From the NCBI GenBank assembly GCA_014529385.2, contig CM043969.1, positions 15,884,446 to 15,948,445 on the forward strand: a stretch of DNA of 64,000 nucleotides, written 5' to 3'. Shown here piece by piece: positions 1 to 11,757 of the stretch. The first letter of the stretch is position 1, and every line of letters starts with the position of its first letter. The position numbers and the translations under genes were made by a program. The notes below the pieces were generated by a model, which was not told the DNA's origin, did no database searches, and saw only the letters and a program-made list of their open reading frames with translations. The stretch comes from Adiantum capillus-veneris. Its lineage: Eukaryota > Streptophyta > Polypodiopsida > Polypodiales > Pteridaceae.

Positions 1-379
1 GCCATTGCTATCAGTTTGAGGATCTTACTGCCAGTCTCCTTGTTTCTCAGCATATACTTCATGTCTTGCTTATTTCCTTCCAATGTAGCCCGTAGGAAAG
101 CAACCATGAGGCATCTCGAGAAGTTGCGCATCGGTGTTTTCAAATCCCTGAAGCACACATAATGGATGTCCAATACTCATAGTACGCTCTTGAACTCTAA
201 TTTTCCAATTGCAGCAACGATAGCCCTGGTTTCTGCAATACCGGTACCCATACTGTGTGAGCAATGTTAAGTGGTTTATTATGATTCCGCCCTCATTCTG
301 ACTAGCAGGTGTAGCTAGCTGATGAGAATTGAAGAATGGGAAGCCTAAGCCGTTTATGCTCCCTCCCGGGCGTGCACTG

Positions 380-381
<2 letters not shown>
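1..381. other. No gene recognised
   Basis: Only short open frames without recognisable motifs are present. The stretch leads into a GA microsatellite and may be unclassified repeat or intergenic DNA. Confidence 0.4.

Positions 382-446
<65 letters not shown>
382..446. repeat. (GA)n microsatellite
   Basis: An uninterrupted GA dinucleotide run of about 65 bases. Open frames across it encode only Ser-Leu or Arg-Glu repeats and are not genes. Confidence 0.97.
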
Positions 447-449
<3 letters not shown>

Positions 450-915
450 GAGGAGTTCTCTTGATCTTGAAGCTCTCCATTGCTATTATTCTCTTCTGAA
501 TTTCATATTGAGGAAAAATTGACCTCTGAAAGCATCATGCAATCAGACAAGACGGTAGTGGTTGTTGGTGAGCGCTATTTCTGTGCGCCTTTTAGTGCAG
601 TTGTGCTCTCTCAGATGGAATCCGTCATTGACCCAAAGAGAAAAAAGCTACGATTTTGTTGTCGAGGACGGCCAAGACTGTGTTGTATTCAAAATTGATA
701 GTCGTGCCCTCAGTTGGCTACCCTCCTAGACCACGTTGTCCATAGTGCTTTGTGTGTCCACAAGTCAAAGTGCCTGTGAGAAGTGGGATAGCATCGTAAA
801 TTGACTACATCAAGGAAACATGTAAACAATGCGCGAAAGAAAGTTGGCCAAACATCTTCTGTATGCTTTCGTCTGTAGAGCTATTGCCTGCAAACAACAC
901 TGCAATTTAGAGGGG

Positions 916-918
<3 letters not shown>
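447..918. other. No gene recognised
   Basis: This stretch between GA tracts has an open frame of 72 codons at 480-698, but no recognisable domain or flanking gene signal. Confidence 0.4.

Positions 919-1004
<86 letters not shown>
919..1004. repeat. (GA)n microsatellite
   Basis: A GA run interrupted once near position 964 by an extra G. Confidence 0.97.
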
Positions 1005-1007
<3 letters not shown>

Positions 1008-1086
1008 ATCTACAAGAGCGAGCATAGATAACATTGGGCATTGAAGGAATATTGTGTTACACGAGAGAGACGATTTTCCATGGCGG

Positions 1087-1090
<4 letters not shown>

Positions 1091-1131
<41 letters not shown>

Positions 1132-1207
1132 CCAATTTCACAGTACACGCTATGCTCGCCTTTGTAATCTTGAAATTTCATAATGTTAATAATAGTGTCT
1201 TAAGCCT

Positions 1208-1280
<73 letters not shown>

Positions 1281-1358
1281 ATTCAATTGCACAATACACA
1301 TTATGCTCACCTTTGTAATCTTGTAATTTTGTAATGATAATGATAGTGTCTTAACCCC

Positions 1359-1395
<37 letters not shown>
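1091..1395. repeat. Tandem 'unique block + GA tract' repeat
   Basis: GA tracts at 1091-1128, 1208-1279 and 1361-1395 alternate with two related non-GA blocks (about 1129-1207 and 1280-1360). Both blocks contain TATGCTC followed by CTTTGTAATCTTG and end in ATAGTGTCTTAA. The unit is therefore a compound block duplicated in tandem, not a plain microsatellite. Confidence 0.8.
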
Positions 1396-1396
<1 letters not shown>

Positions 1397-2669
1397 TTTT
1401 CATTGATTCTGCACTTTTTTTGGAGAAAAGATACCACCCTCTCCCTTTAAAAGTTGGTATATTCTCACATGTAATCTCACTATATCATTGAGAAGTATCT
1501 CTTGGGATTCACTGTTTATTAGCTTTTTCTTTTTAGACATACTCGTGATATTCTCTCCACACTTCCTCAAAATCTATTTTCTCACCCTCAAATTTAAAAT
1601 TTAGAGGTAAATCTCAAAATTTATATGTGGGATCACTATGTTATTTTGAGCACTTACTGTAAATTGTAAATGAAACATCTCATACCTTGCATCCTAAAAT
1701 TTAGAGTCTTCAAAATTTAGGTTCAATAAAGCATTTTAGCATTTTCAAACGGTCTATAGACCTCCATTAACCCATCTTGTCTAAGCATAGCTACATTTGA
1801 AAATGATTAAGCACATTACCATTTAAGGACCATAGTGTTGCCACAAGCTTGTCTGGATGAAGTTGCTCGTGCAAATATGACAATGGCCACGCTTTAGAGT
1901 GTTAAGTACAATGCCTACCTTAAGTGTAAAGACAACCAATGGCCTCGGTACGCAAGATCTAGCCGAGATATTATTTAATCAATCATCGGTTTCCTTGAAT
2001 TATAGAAGTTTGGTTGATCTCACTCATTCCTCGATGGCAGAAATGGGTTTGCAAAGTTGAGAAATGAATAGGTCAAATATGGGAAGGAAAAGTGTGAAAA
2101 GGAAGAGGTTAATATTTTGTGGATGCACATGTGGTACTGGTGGAAGATAGCCATAGGCTTGAGTTTGTTAGTAAATCCATTGATGGGGGAGGGTATGCAA
2201 TTGCACATAGGATAAACAGATTATTGGCCTGAGGTAAACGTTGGAAATATGGTATGGGAAATTGGAGCTGAACTAGGATGTAAGACCACAAGCATGGGGT
2301 TGTCGCACCTTGTTCTTGGCACCACCTAAAATATCCCGCATCCAAGTCGACCCTCCATGAACCCTAGGGGGTTGTAGAGGGTTGTTTATGGCTTTGCACA
2401 ACACAAGCAACATGCATACGTGGAAGATTCATGACATGGAGGTGAAAGTTTGAATCAGGCCATTAGAGCACCAAATAGAGTGCCTAGTGCATTTTGGCAG
2501 AAACATAAAGATGGAAAGATTATAAAGTGGCGAGTAAAACTGACGAAAGTATTTTAGACTAGAGTTGATTTGGGAAACTACATTACAATGTTCTCCATTG
2601 GTCTAGTAGTTCTCATTCGCTCGGTTTCTTCTCCGCTCGGAAGCACTCGCTCGGATATTGGGATTCCTC
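1396..2669. other. No gene recognised
   Basis: AT-rich sequence with short open frames only (for example 2020-2345, minus) that match nothing I recognise. It abuts the broken 3' LTR of element A, so it is either the flank of a deletion or an unclassified older repeat. Confidence 0.4.
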
Positions 2670-2851
2670 TAGGAGAGAGAGAGCGGGCCCCGGGTGCTAA
2701 TGGAGAGGTGTGGCCAAATTGGTGGCACTCCGCCAGTGGTTAAGCCTAGAGGTGTGGTGAATGTTAAAGAAACCTCCTTTTTCTTTATTTTTTTTCCTTG
2801 GTAATATGCTCTCCCCTTCTTGGGGTTTGCGGTTTTGAAAATAGGCCATCA
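2670..2851 (-). repeat. Element A 3' LTR, truncated
   Basis: This segment matches 11562-11757 almost base for base, including GCGGGCCCCGGGTGCTAATG and the terminal CA at 2851. Similarity stops at about 2670, so roughly 2.1 kb of the LTR is missing. A pyrimidine run at 2852-2868 (purine-rich on the element strand) is the polypurine tract. Confidence 0.88.
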
Positions 2852-2926
2852 TTAGCCCTCCCGTCTAGCTAGAGGCATTCATGCTTCTAGCCCTACCTCT
2901 AATTCTTTAGTCGTGGAGTTGGAGGG

Positions 2927-4095
2927 TTATCCCTCTTCTGGAATATCTAGCATGAACTCTGGATCAAACCTAAGGAAATACCTTTTTAGTCTCCATCCAT
3001 TGACTCTAGTCTTGTGAATTCTCCCATCTGCTTCCATCAACTTATAGCTACCGTTGTCATAGCGCTTTTTGACAATGAATGGTCCTTCCCATTGGGGTTG
3101 AAATTTCTTATTCTTCTTGGTGTCAAATTTGTTGTCATGTCTCAATACTAACATGACTTTTTCCAGACCCTTTTCCTTAAGCCCTTGATTGAAGGTGATC
3201 CGGCGTCGCTCTACCTTGCTACATAGTGATTGATTGCATCTTCCCTATCTAGTTGGAGCCTTTCTAGATCCAGGGTGTGGTTGCGGAGATTTACAATTGG
3301 GCGGTGTAATTGGCTAGCAATGACTCATAAGCTGGCTATCTGTACCTCAGTGGGTAGAATTGCCTCCTTTCCGTAAACTAGATGGAAAGGGGTGAAACCT
3401 AATGATGTTCAAAACGTCGTTTGGTAGGCCCATAAATCGGCCATGAGATGTTTATCCCAGTCTCTTGTGTGGTTATTCACCTGCTTTGTAATGATTTTGC
3501 AGATCATTCCGTTTACCTTTTCTACTAGGCCATTACACTGTGGATAGTATGGTGTGGAATGTCGGCGTGTAATGCCTAAATTTTTCATCAGTTCTCCCAC
3601 CAAATCACCTCTGAAACCTAGTCCCCTATCTAATATTATCTCAAGAGGAGTGCCAAAACGGCAACAGATGTGCTCAAATATGAACTTTGTTACCTCTTGG
3701 GTTGTAATGCAAGTGGTGGCTGCTGCTTCTGCCCATCGGGTCATGTAGTCTACACCAACTAGAATGTATAGTTTTCCTGATTGGTCCCTTGGTAGAGGAC
3801 CGATTGCATCTATTCCCCATTTCTCAAATGGACCATATGAGATGATAGGAGTCTGTGGCTCATAGGTTAGTGTGCAATCACTGGCCACTTGACAGGCCTT
3901 GCATGTTTTACACCAATGATGTACATCCCTGTTTAGACTAGGCCAAGAGTATCCTGCCTGTAGAATCTTCCTACTGGTGATATCTAAAGAAAAATGACCA
4001 CCGTAGACACCATCATGGAAACTTGAAATTACCTCTGTGATCTCACTAAAGGTTGGTACTCGCCTGAGAATCTGATCCTTGCCCTTACAATACAA
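2927..4095 (-). pseudogene. Element A integrase (broken)
   Basis: Two open pieces cover integrase. The 3409-4095 piece has the HHCC zinc-binding region (HHWCKTCKACQ) and the catalytic core: first Asp in WGIDAIGPL, second Asp in ILDRGLGF (family usually SDRG) and Glu in GLVEKVNG. The 2927-3154 piece is the C-terminal DNA-binding part (GPFIVKKRYDNGSYKLM, then WRLKRYF). The stretch between them has stops and frameshifts. The enzyme would insert element cDNA into chromosomes. It follows the second RNase H, as in Tat elements, and D has a near-identical copy at 61636-62850. Confidence 0.9.
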
Positions 4096-4140
4096 GTGGT
4101 CGTTTACAAGGTGGTATCTTGTAGCCTTCCTTACCAGCCA

Positions 4141-4640
4141 CTATTTCTGGCCTTTAGTGTACCCTTTCGGACATTCTCCTATATCTAGAAAGCTAATGAT
4201 GTCAGGCATAGCATCACTACCTTGAAAGAGGGGTAGTTTCAGTTTGATTGCTCTTACGAGAACGTCTTGTATTCTTTCCTTGGCTAGAGCATCTGCCTCC
4301 TGATTTTTTGTCCTGGGGACATGAAATAGTTGCAGTGCTTCAAACTTCCTTAAAAGATCCTTAACTTGGCGTAGTTGACCAAGTAAAACTTGACTTTTAC
4401 AAACCCAAGTGCCGTTTATCTTCTTTATCAGAAGCAAAGCATCGCCAAACACATTTAGGCGGTGAATCCCTTGCAAAATACATTGTTCTAACCCAAGAAT
4501 TAAAGCTGCATACTCTTCTTCGTTGCTGGAGTGGGAGTGTAATAGCTGCCCCCGATGGAGAATACCCTTTCCTGTTGCTCATTGAAAATGACTATGCCAG
4601 CTGCAGACTGTTCCACTGTTCTCTTGTATGCTCCGTCAAA
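4141..4640 (-). pseudogene. Element A second RNase H (aRNH-type), broken
   Basis: This region parallels the intact copy at 25210-25764. The catalytic Asp of a VFGDALLLI-like motif and the downstream HVPRTKNQEADALA motif are present in the open frame 4141-4476. The N-terminal part with the first Asp lies in a shifted frame near 4480-4640. In the Tat lineage this extra RNase H-like domain sits between the gypsy RNase H and integrase. It helps degrade RNA in RNA/DNA hybrids during reverse transcription. Confidence 0.82.
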
Positions 4641-4782
4641 CAAAAAAGGGAGTGAGCTCTTTCTAGCTTAGGACTTTCTATCATTGGTGTCTCTTCTTTT
4701 GCTTCGTGTTGACCTTCAGCTTCTTCTCATAGTGGCGATGAGTAAGAATAACCGCTAAACTAGCCCTGGTGGAGTTTTCTAC

Positions 4783-6130
4783 TTACATGGTGTAGTCAAA
4801 CTCTTGTAATCTAACCAGCCATTTAGAGATCCTAGATGAGACACCCATGTGTTGCATTACATACGAGAAAACCTCCTCCATTGTCAGAATTACAAAGGGT
4901 CTAGGAAGTAGATAGGAGCAGAACTTTGTGGTAGCAAACATTAGTGCAAGCACCATGTGTTCTACTGTGGTGAATCCCTTTTCTGATGGGGTCATGACAC
5001 GACTAGAGAAGTAAATAGGATGCATGAAAGAAGTTTGGGGGTCCTTTTGCATTAGTACGGCTCCGAGTGTATCACTTCCTACCTTGGGGTTCACATAGAA
5101 GGCTTGTCCCACTTGGGGGGTGAAATGGTGGGAAGCGTAGCTAGGATTTGCTTCACCTCGGTAAATTGCTTCTCATTTTCTTCAATCCATGAGAAGACAT
5201 CCCTCTGGGTGACTTGTTGTAGAGGGAGAACCACTTGAGATAGCAAATGGATGAACCTACTTAAGTATCTTACCTTCTGAAGGAAAGAAATCAACTACTT
5301 AGCTGTGGTGGGTGATGACAAAGATACCAAATCTTGAATCTTGCTAGGGTCAGCCTCAATCCCTTTTGCCGAAACTACATGGCCAAGGAGAGTGACATTG
5401 CTTTCACCAATGTGACACTTATCCACGTTGAGGTGGCCACCCAAGGTTTTCAGCCTGGTGAGGCCATCATAGACTTTGCTCAAATGGAGGGAGCGTGAAC
5501 TATAGATGAAAAAATCATCTATGAAGACCCGTATTGACGTTCCAAAGTATGGTTGGAAGACAAAGGTTACATAGCACTAGAATGTGGCTGGAGCATTGGT
5601 GAGGCCAAAATACATCACTCTGTAAGAAAAGCATCCCCAAGGTGTTATGAAAGTTGTCTTTTTCTGGTCTTCTTCCACAATGCTAATCTGAAAGTATCCT
5701 GAGTAGCCATCACATACTGTGTAGCGCTCATGACTTGCCACTTCATTGAGAATTTCATCTTGGAATAGGAGGGGAAAGTGATCCCTCTTTGTGGCTGCAT
5801 TGAGAGGTTTATAGTCCACACAGATTTCCACTTTCCATTCTTCTTTGGTGTGATTACTACTGGAGAGACCCATTCTGAGTCTTTGACGGGGTAGATGAAA
5901 CCTGCCTGTAGCAAATTCCTCACTTCTTTGAGTAGTTCCTCTTGTTGGATTACCCCAAGTCTTCTGAGATTTTGCACTACGGGTTTACTTAATTCCTTGA
6001 GTTTTATGCGGTGTTGTACTACTCTGATTCCTCTTATCTTATCATAACCATCAATGAACAATGTAGTGAAGTTACCTAGCATGGATACATATTCCTTCCT
6101 CTCCTCATCGGTTAACTCATTGCAGAGCAT
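4783..6130 (-). pseudogene. Element A reverse transcriptase / RNase H (broken)
   Basis: Successive open pieces in different frames (6130-5645, 5873-5577, 5483-5295, 5294-5091, 5112-4783) spell a Ty3-type RT followed by RNase H. Visible motifs are SPVVITPKKNGKW, CVDYKPLNAATKRDHFP, GLTNAPATF, LLGHVVSAKGIEADPSKI and the RNase H-side PIYFSSRVMTPSEKGFTTVE. At least four frame breaks are needed to connect them, so no active polymerase is made. Confidence 0.9.
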
Positions 6131-6454
6131 CCGATGTAACTTACTTGTATCCTCTAAGTATTGCGTACCTGATGGTTCCTCTAGGTTTGTCGGGGGTGCT
6201 TCAGTTTGTGTCTATCTTTTTGGGTCTTTAAGGATGACCCCCATCACTTCGATGCTACTATCAATCTCTTCAGTTGTTGTTGTCTCTTCTCCTGAGGTGG
6301 ACGAATAGTCACTGGTGGACTCATCTTCTAAAGCCTCCAAGATCATGTTGCATTGCTTCCCAGTCCTCATGTCGTAGAATATGGACTTCCCTTTAGCATC
6401 TTTCATCTGGATCATTCGGGTACGTTAGTCTTGCTTAGCTTACATAGCCATGAG

Positions 6455-7150
6455 CTAGGGTCTCCCAAGAATGATAGGGTAGTCCTCCCCTTTGTGTGGA
6501 ATGACAAAGATGTCTATCTCCACTTCTGTATTTAATGCCTTTACTTTGACCGCATTCACAATGCCTACACATTTCACTCTTACATTATTTTCCATTTTGG
6601 CTCGGCAGGGTGCCACCCTACTCACCTCTAGGCCTAGATGGTGCATCATTTTTTCACTCATGACGCATATTTGCGTGCCACCATCTATGTAGACGTTTGA
6701 GATTCATTGCCCCTTGATGTGGGCATCCATAGTTGGTAGGATGTCATCGAGATCCCTCCGAGAGATAGCCCCAGCTATCCTTGGTCTTGATTTCCTTGTA
6801 CTTACCATCTTCGTCCATTGCCTCCTCATCCTTGGTGTAAGGTGGAGTAATTGGGGCCAACAAGTTATCTTCGGGCCCTGCAACAACACATCCTGAACTA
6901 ATTCATAGGGTTTAGCATACTCACCTAGTGAAAAATCCACGATGTCTATCTTCCGTCGTGGCTAAGATGCCTGCTTGCTAGACTCGCCTTTCCCTTTCAT
7001 TTTCTCTTCTCTTTGAGAGGCTTCTTCGTGCCTGGAACTCTTTACTCCCATGGCATCCACTTCTTCTACTTTTGCTTTCCCATTGTACTTCTCTCGAACT
7101 GGTTCTTCTACCTTTCCCTTCCCTTTAGCTTCCAAGCTAATAATACTCAT
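6455..7150 (-). pseudogene. Element A gag-protease junction and aspartic protease (broken)
   Basis: The minus-strand pieces carry the conserved linker FSLGEYAKPYELVQDVLLQG and then the retropepsin-like domain: YIDGG-type active site, VKCVGIVNAVKVKALNTEVE and the closing ILGRP. The catalytic triplet is Asp-Gly-Gly rather than Asp-Ser/Thr-Gly, as in C and D, so this looks like a family trait. Stops separate the pieces. Confidence 0.82.
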
Positions 7151-7219
7151 CGCTTGGTTTATAGCAGGTGGTGGGGGTAGCGACGGAATAAGAGGTGGTT
7201 ATGGTTGTTGTATAGGTGG

Positions 7220-8131
7220 TCAAAGGATTTGGACCGGTGGAATCAGCCTTGGTTGCCTGGGTGGTGGTGGTCTTGCCCTTGGTGGAGAGATCTGATTCTG
7301 TCTCCCTCCTCTATTGAAATTCTGCCTTCTTGGATGTGGGCAGTAGTACATGCCATGGCCGTCTTCCCCGCAATTATAGTAGTGGTACTCTTGGTTTTGC
7401 CTTTGTTGTCCTCTTCCTTGTTCTGGATTTCTGACGGGTGCATGCCCTTGCTGCACCAGATGCACAGATAAACTCTCGAGTTGGGTAGTGATGCAACTCG
7501 GCAGGTCTTGCTGCTCTTCTGATGCCTCTTGTGGTTGGGCTCTATGAACGGTTGTTGCAGTCACTGGGGTTAGTCGGTCTGAGTTTGATTCCTCTGACTT
7601 GTTGACTCTTTCTTGCATGCGTAGCTTCTTATCTTTAAGGTGAGCTACTTCTATTGCCAACTCATATGTTGCAGGAAACCTTCCCTTCACCTTCTCCTTA
7701 AGCGGAGACCACCATAGGACAGCAATGAAACGGTCCTTCTTTAGAAAATTAGGCACTCCTTCACCTTCCTCCAGTGAGGCAACCCATCTCTCCCACAAAT
7801 CCACAAACTTGGACTCGTAGGTGGCATACTCTAGCAGACCTCCCTGCTTTAATTCTGTCAGTAGCTGCCATAGCTTCTCCGAGGTTGTGCCTCCACCAAA
7901 CCTCTTCACAAAGGCAGCACGTAACACATCCCATGCATTTTTGGTAGCCTAGGGCAAAGCATTGTACCAAGACTTGGCCTCTATGTTCATTAGTAGAGGA
8001 AAAATTTATAGCCGTGATGCATCGTCATGCTTGTTGGAAACCACACAAGAGATGTCAAAATCATCCAGGAAGTCAGTGGTGACGTCTTCTCCCTTCTTTC
8101 CATTGAATGTAGGGAAAGAAAAACTTGCCAT
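7220..8131 (-). pseudogene. gag: Element A gag (internal stop)
   Basis: The start at 8131 gives a protein matching the 479-residue gag of element B at its N-terminus (FPTF..KKGED..TDFLDDFD). A TAG at 7949-7951 interrupts it where B has CAG (Gln). The rest (7927-7220) contains KRFGGGTTSEKLW, SKFVDLWERWV and a CCHC knuckle CGEDGHGMYYC followed by an Arg/Pro-rich tail. Gag forms the particle and binds element RNA. Element D has a TAG at the same codon. Confidence 0.9.
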
Positions 8132-8411
8132 GGTAGTGACTCAGAAAATTACATACTTTTTTTTTTAATATTAATGATAGTAGCGGCTCATAGTGGCTTT
8201 TTACAGGGTTGGGCAGATAGAAAACAGGATAAAGATGGAAACATTGAAGGAGTGGTGGTAATCCAATATGTAGAGAATGATAGGGTTTGGGGAGCTAAGG
8301 ATTTCTCCTAGCACCGCAGCACCGAACAAATACACAATCTTCTGTTGTATAAATCTAGACCGGAACGATGTTGGTCCGTTTTCCATCATGCACAAAGGGT
8401 GGAGTACTTAC
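8132..8411. other. Element A leader between ORF1 and gag
   Basis: Non-coding spacer of about 280 bases, related to 20066-20381 in B and 28573-28849 in D. Short poly-T runs sit just upstream of the gag start. No convincing gene. Confidence 0.6.
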
Positions 8412-9376
8412 TTATACTCTTACCATGACGGTGTTGATGAGTCGGAACATCCACAAGAGGTCATTGCCTTTCATAGGCTCTACTTTTCCTTCGTTGCTCC
8501 GTACGTACGGGGTGATGGCGATGCGTCTGACTACTCCCAGCCTTTTGGATAGTAGCAATTGCAGATAATTACTGTAGTCGGCATGTGGCATGAATTCCAC
8601 TCCATTCAACTGTAATTCATCTCCAACCCACTAGGTTTGGTGGTGGAGAGCCTCTTCATGATGAGCGGTATGGGGAGAGGAGGAAGACCCTCTACCCGTC
8701 TTCCAAAACAACGAGAGTAGTAGCCTAACCGCTCTTCCTTAGGGCATCGGAACCTTCTTACCACTTCTACTTCAGGATTGTCAAAATGGACTGGCATTAC
8801 TCGCATGCGTCGTGCAAATCGATAGGCGACCTTCTGTCGCTTAGCCTCGGATGACCTTCTCTTTGGCAAATAGGGTACGACCCGGATTTCCGAACTTGGA
8901 GCACTAGCTTGGCCAGATGCTTCTTCCTTTGGGGTCATGTGTTTCCAGATTGGCTTATCCTTTCCTTACCTTTGGCTCCATCAGCCCCTTTAGGCCATTT
9001 TGGAGTAGAGGTTATACCTTTGATTGCAGTTTCCTTAGGAAAGAGAGGCCTTACCATTTTCTTTCATCCTTTGATATAAACGACTTCCTCACGGTGAATG
9101 TCGATGTAGACAATTTCAGCCCCTTCACTGCCTTCGTTGTTGTTGGCACTCACTGATAGTGTGTTTTGGTTGACAGTAGTGATAGCACTTTATAGGACTC
9201 CCACCTGATGCTCTCAATTTGTGGTTAGAACGAGCAACACGAGATGGGGAGCTTACCTCATGAATATTGACGACACTACAGCGTGGCAGTAGTACTTCAA
9301 CCAAGGCGGCTAGTGCCTCCTTAGTCTCCTCCTCTTCCATCCTCCAGTTAGAGAATTCCTTCAGCAATTCGTCCAT
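8412..9376 (-). pseudogene. Element A pre-gag ORF1 region (broken)
   Basis: It aligns with the better-kept copies at 20408-21367 (B) and 27613-28572 (D). The N-terminal piece (9376-9125) starts MDELLKEFSNWRMEEEETKE. It carries a zinc-knuckle remnant in which the second Cys has become Tyr (CYHYCQPKHTISEC). The C-terminal piece (8938-8606, then 8609-8412) carries KRRSSEAKRQKVAYRFARR and LQLLLSKRLGVVRR. The middle piece is lost to a stop. Function is unknown; ORFs before gag are known in Ogre-type Tat elements. Confidence 0.75.
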
Positions 9377-9429
9377 GATTGATGAGGTGTGTTGCTTTCA
9401 GCATTGTAAACTGAAGGTTTCTTAGAAGC

Positions 9430-9449
9430 CCTCCTCAATGGGGGCACCA
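9430..9449 (-). other. Element A primer-binding site
   Basis: On the element strand, TGGTGCCCCCATTGAGGA begins two bases after the LTR terminal CA. It starts with TGG, as required to pair with a tRNA 3'-CCA. The same site is in B, C and D. I cannot name the tRNA. Confidence 0.8.
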
Positions 9450-9451
9450 AA

Positions 9452-10810
9452 TGACGAGCGCAAAGTGCGACACGGACCCCGACGGCCTCTAAACTGCAGG
9501 AAGCCAACGCATGCCGCAAGCCTGTCTCACGGTGAAGCGAATAGGGGGCACCACCTAGCTTTGAGCGGTTAGGATGCAGACAATGGTGATTTGAAATATC
9601 ACAGATTTTACACACACGCACACACACACACACACACAAAGAATAGACAGGTTATGAAAACCCTTGGGGGTGTGAGGGAGAATTATTCTCTTGCAATATT
9701 TATAGCAACCTTATTTTCGGCGAGGTGGCAAATCATGGTGATAGAGAGATAGAGGGAGAAATAGTGAGCCTACTTGGTGCGTTCTCTAGAGATGACTCAC
9801 TGACACGAAGCTTGCTAACATGAGTGTGTGTGCATCGATTGTTGGAGTCGAGATGTAGACATAGCTTCTTCACATAGTACAAATTCCCAAAGAAAATTGC
9901 TACACTAAGTCCGCTCTCTCATGGTGCAAATGTTGCCAATCCCTCCTACCAAAATACTACCAAGTGCTGACCTCTGATGAACTTGCCCCCCCCCCCCCGA
10001 TAGTGACCTCTCAGTGCCTTTTTATAGGTGTTGGCTGCTTTAGATTAGGATAATCCAATGTGATTAGGATAATCTAATAAGGGGAGACAAAGCAAGGCGG
10101 TGGGCCCTGGGTGGTAGACCCTTGCTTTGTCTTGGAAAATATTATAAGGAAAACCTTTAGGTGGGCCTTTGTGACCATCACCTAGAGAGATGAGAATTTA
10201 GAAATTTGAGATTTTTTACAAGGTTTGATTGAAACTCGAAAAAAATGATGACAAACTACCTTTTTTACTGAAGAGAGCATTGTGGACGCGATACCGATGA
10301 ATGGCAGCCTTGCTGGTGCGTCAGTGTAGCGCACTCCTCACTTTCGGGGTCGGTCGGGGCATGCCTTCAGCGCCTTTGCTTGTTTTGGTGTCAGTGTCGC
10401 GAGATTTGGTCGTCTTCTTTCTTTTGTCGATGTCGATGTCATTCGATTTCTTTTTTTTTGTATTTTTCTGGTGTGTGCGTATACGCGTGCGTGTATGTAT
10501 GTGATTGCGCGTGGATGTGTGTGTATATATATGAGTGTGTGCGTGGGAATGAGGGAGTGTTTTATATATATATATATATTTATTTATTTATTTATTTTTT
10601 ATGTTTCTTACTGCAGAGAGCGGCGACGCAGAGATTTGGAGGGAGACAGAGAGTGTGTGCGAGGGGTGTGTGTGCATGTATGAGAGAGATGGGGTGAAGT
10701 GAGAGTGTGTGTGGGTGGTGGGTGTCTTCCTTGCGCCCGCATGGGCCGAGAGGGAGAGAGAGAGGGTGAGGGAGGTCGAGCTAGCATGCGGTGGGGAGAG
10801 ATGGGAGGGG

Positions 10811-10849
<39 letters not shown>

Positions 10850-11329
10850 GAGAGCAGAAACGCGACGCCTTCGGGCCTGAGAGCGTGGGTGAGAGATGGT
10901 GAGGATGGGCGGCCTGACTCAGAGGGTGCGACGAGGCAGGAGTGGGATGGTGAGGGAGGGTGCATGAGGGAGTGTGTGTGTGTGTGTGGTGTGCATAAGA
11001 GAGAGCGGAAACGCGGTGCCTACGGGCTTGGTCCAGGAGTGAGAGAGAGTGAGAGGTGGATGGGCTCGGGTGGCCCGCTGTCGACAGAGAGCGCGAGAAG
11101 AGGGGGGTTTGTGGATAATGGTCAACGGAATGGTAGGTGTGAGGGAGAATTATAGAGAGAGAGAGAGAGTTATGTTGTGGCGGATTCCCACCGTGGGGAA
11201 GAGAGTGGAAGAGAGTGTGTGAGTGGGGGGGGGGGGTATAGCCTGGAGGAGAGTGAAGCCGAGGGGGTGTGGAGAGGGAAGAGGGGGGGGTATAGTATGG
11301 TGTCCTGCTAGGTCTGGGATATGGACGAG

Positions 11330-11417
<88 letters not shown>

Positions 11418-11541
11418 ATATTACAAAACTGGCGCCCCGCTAGGGAATATAAGAAATGTTTTTTTTTAAATGCGCCCATTGGGCCAGGTGGTGCAGCGCG
11501 GCAGGGTAAGTGAGAGAGAGTGGGTTGGCGGAGCCGAGCAG

Positions 11542-11579
<38 letters not shown>

Positions 11580-11757
11580 GGCCCCGGGTGCTAATGGAGA
11601 GGTCTGGCCAAATTGGTGGCGCTCCGCCTGTGGTTAAGCCTAGAGGGGTGGTGAATGTTAAAGAAACCTCCTTTTTGTTTTCTTTTTTTCTTGCTAATAT
11701 GCTCTCCCCTTCTTGGGGTTTGGTTCTCGTGGTCGCGGTTTTGAAAACCGGCCGTCA
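9452..11757 (-). repeat. Element A 5' LTR (2306 bp)
   Basis: On the element strand it begins TGACGGCCGG at 11757 and ends TCGTCA at 9452, directly before the primer site. Its distal part (11562-11757) is repeated as the 3' LTR remnant, and its proximal 1 kb matches the 5' LTR of D at 26465-27537. It is full of microsatellites: CA at 9612-9640, AT at 10563-10580, TG at 10813-10846, GA at 11331-11414 and 11540-11578, plus a C run at 9987-9999. Confidence 0.88.
10020..10026 (-). promoter_or_regulatory. TATA box of element A 5' LTR
   Basis: On the minus strand the site reads CCTATAAAAAGGCACTGAGAGGTC. The same block, CCTATAAATTGGCACTGAGAGG, occurs in the D LTR at 26913-26932. Conservation between copies and the LTR position support it as the Pol II promoter core. 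Confidence 0.7.

Larger units (their letters stand above)
2670..11757 (-). mobile_element. Element A: decayed Tat-like Ty3/gypsy retrotransposon
   Basis: Read on the minus strand, the order is 5' LTR (11757-9452), primer-binding site, pre-gag ORF1, gag, protease, RT/RNase H, a second RNase H, integrase, polypurine tract and a truncated 3' LTR. The extra RNase H before integrase is the known hallmark of the plant Tat lineage, and an ORF before gag is a feature of Ogre-type members. Many stops and frameshifts break the ORFs, so the copy is not autonomous. The 3' LTR keeps only its first 182 bases, so no target duplication can be checked. Elements C and D are relatives, and D is the closest by protein sequence. 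Confidence 0.9.

Noticed and set aside
829-1334. Open frames of alternating Arg-Glu or Ser-Leu residues
   Set aside because: They are translations of GA microsatellites, equally open on both strands, with no other protein signal.
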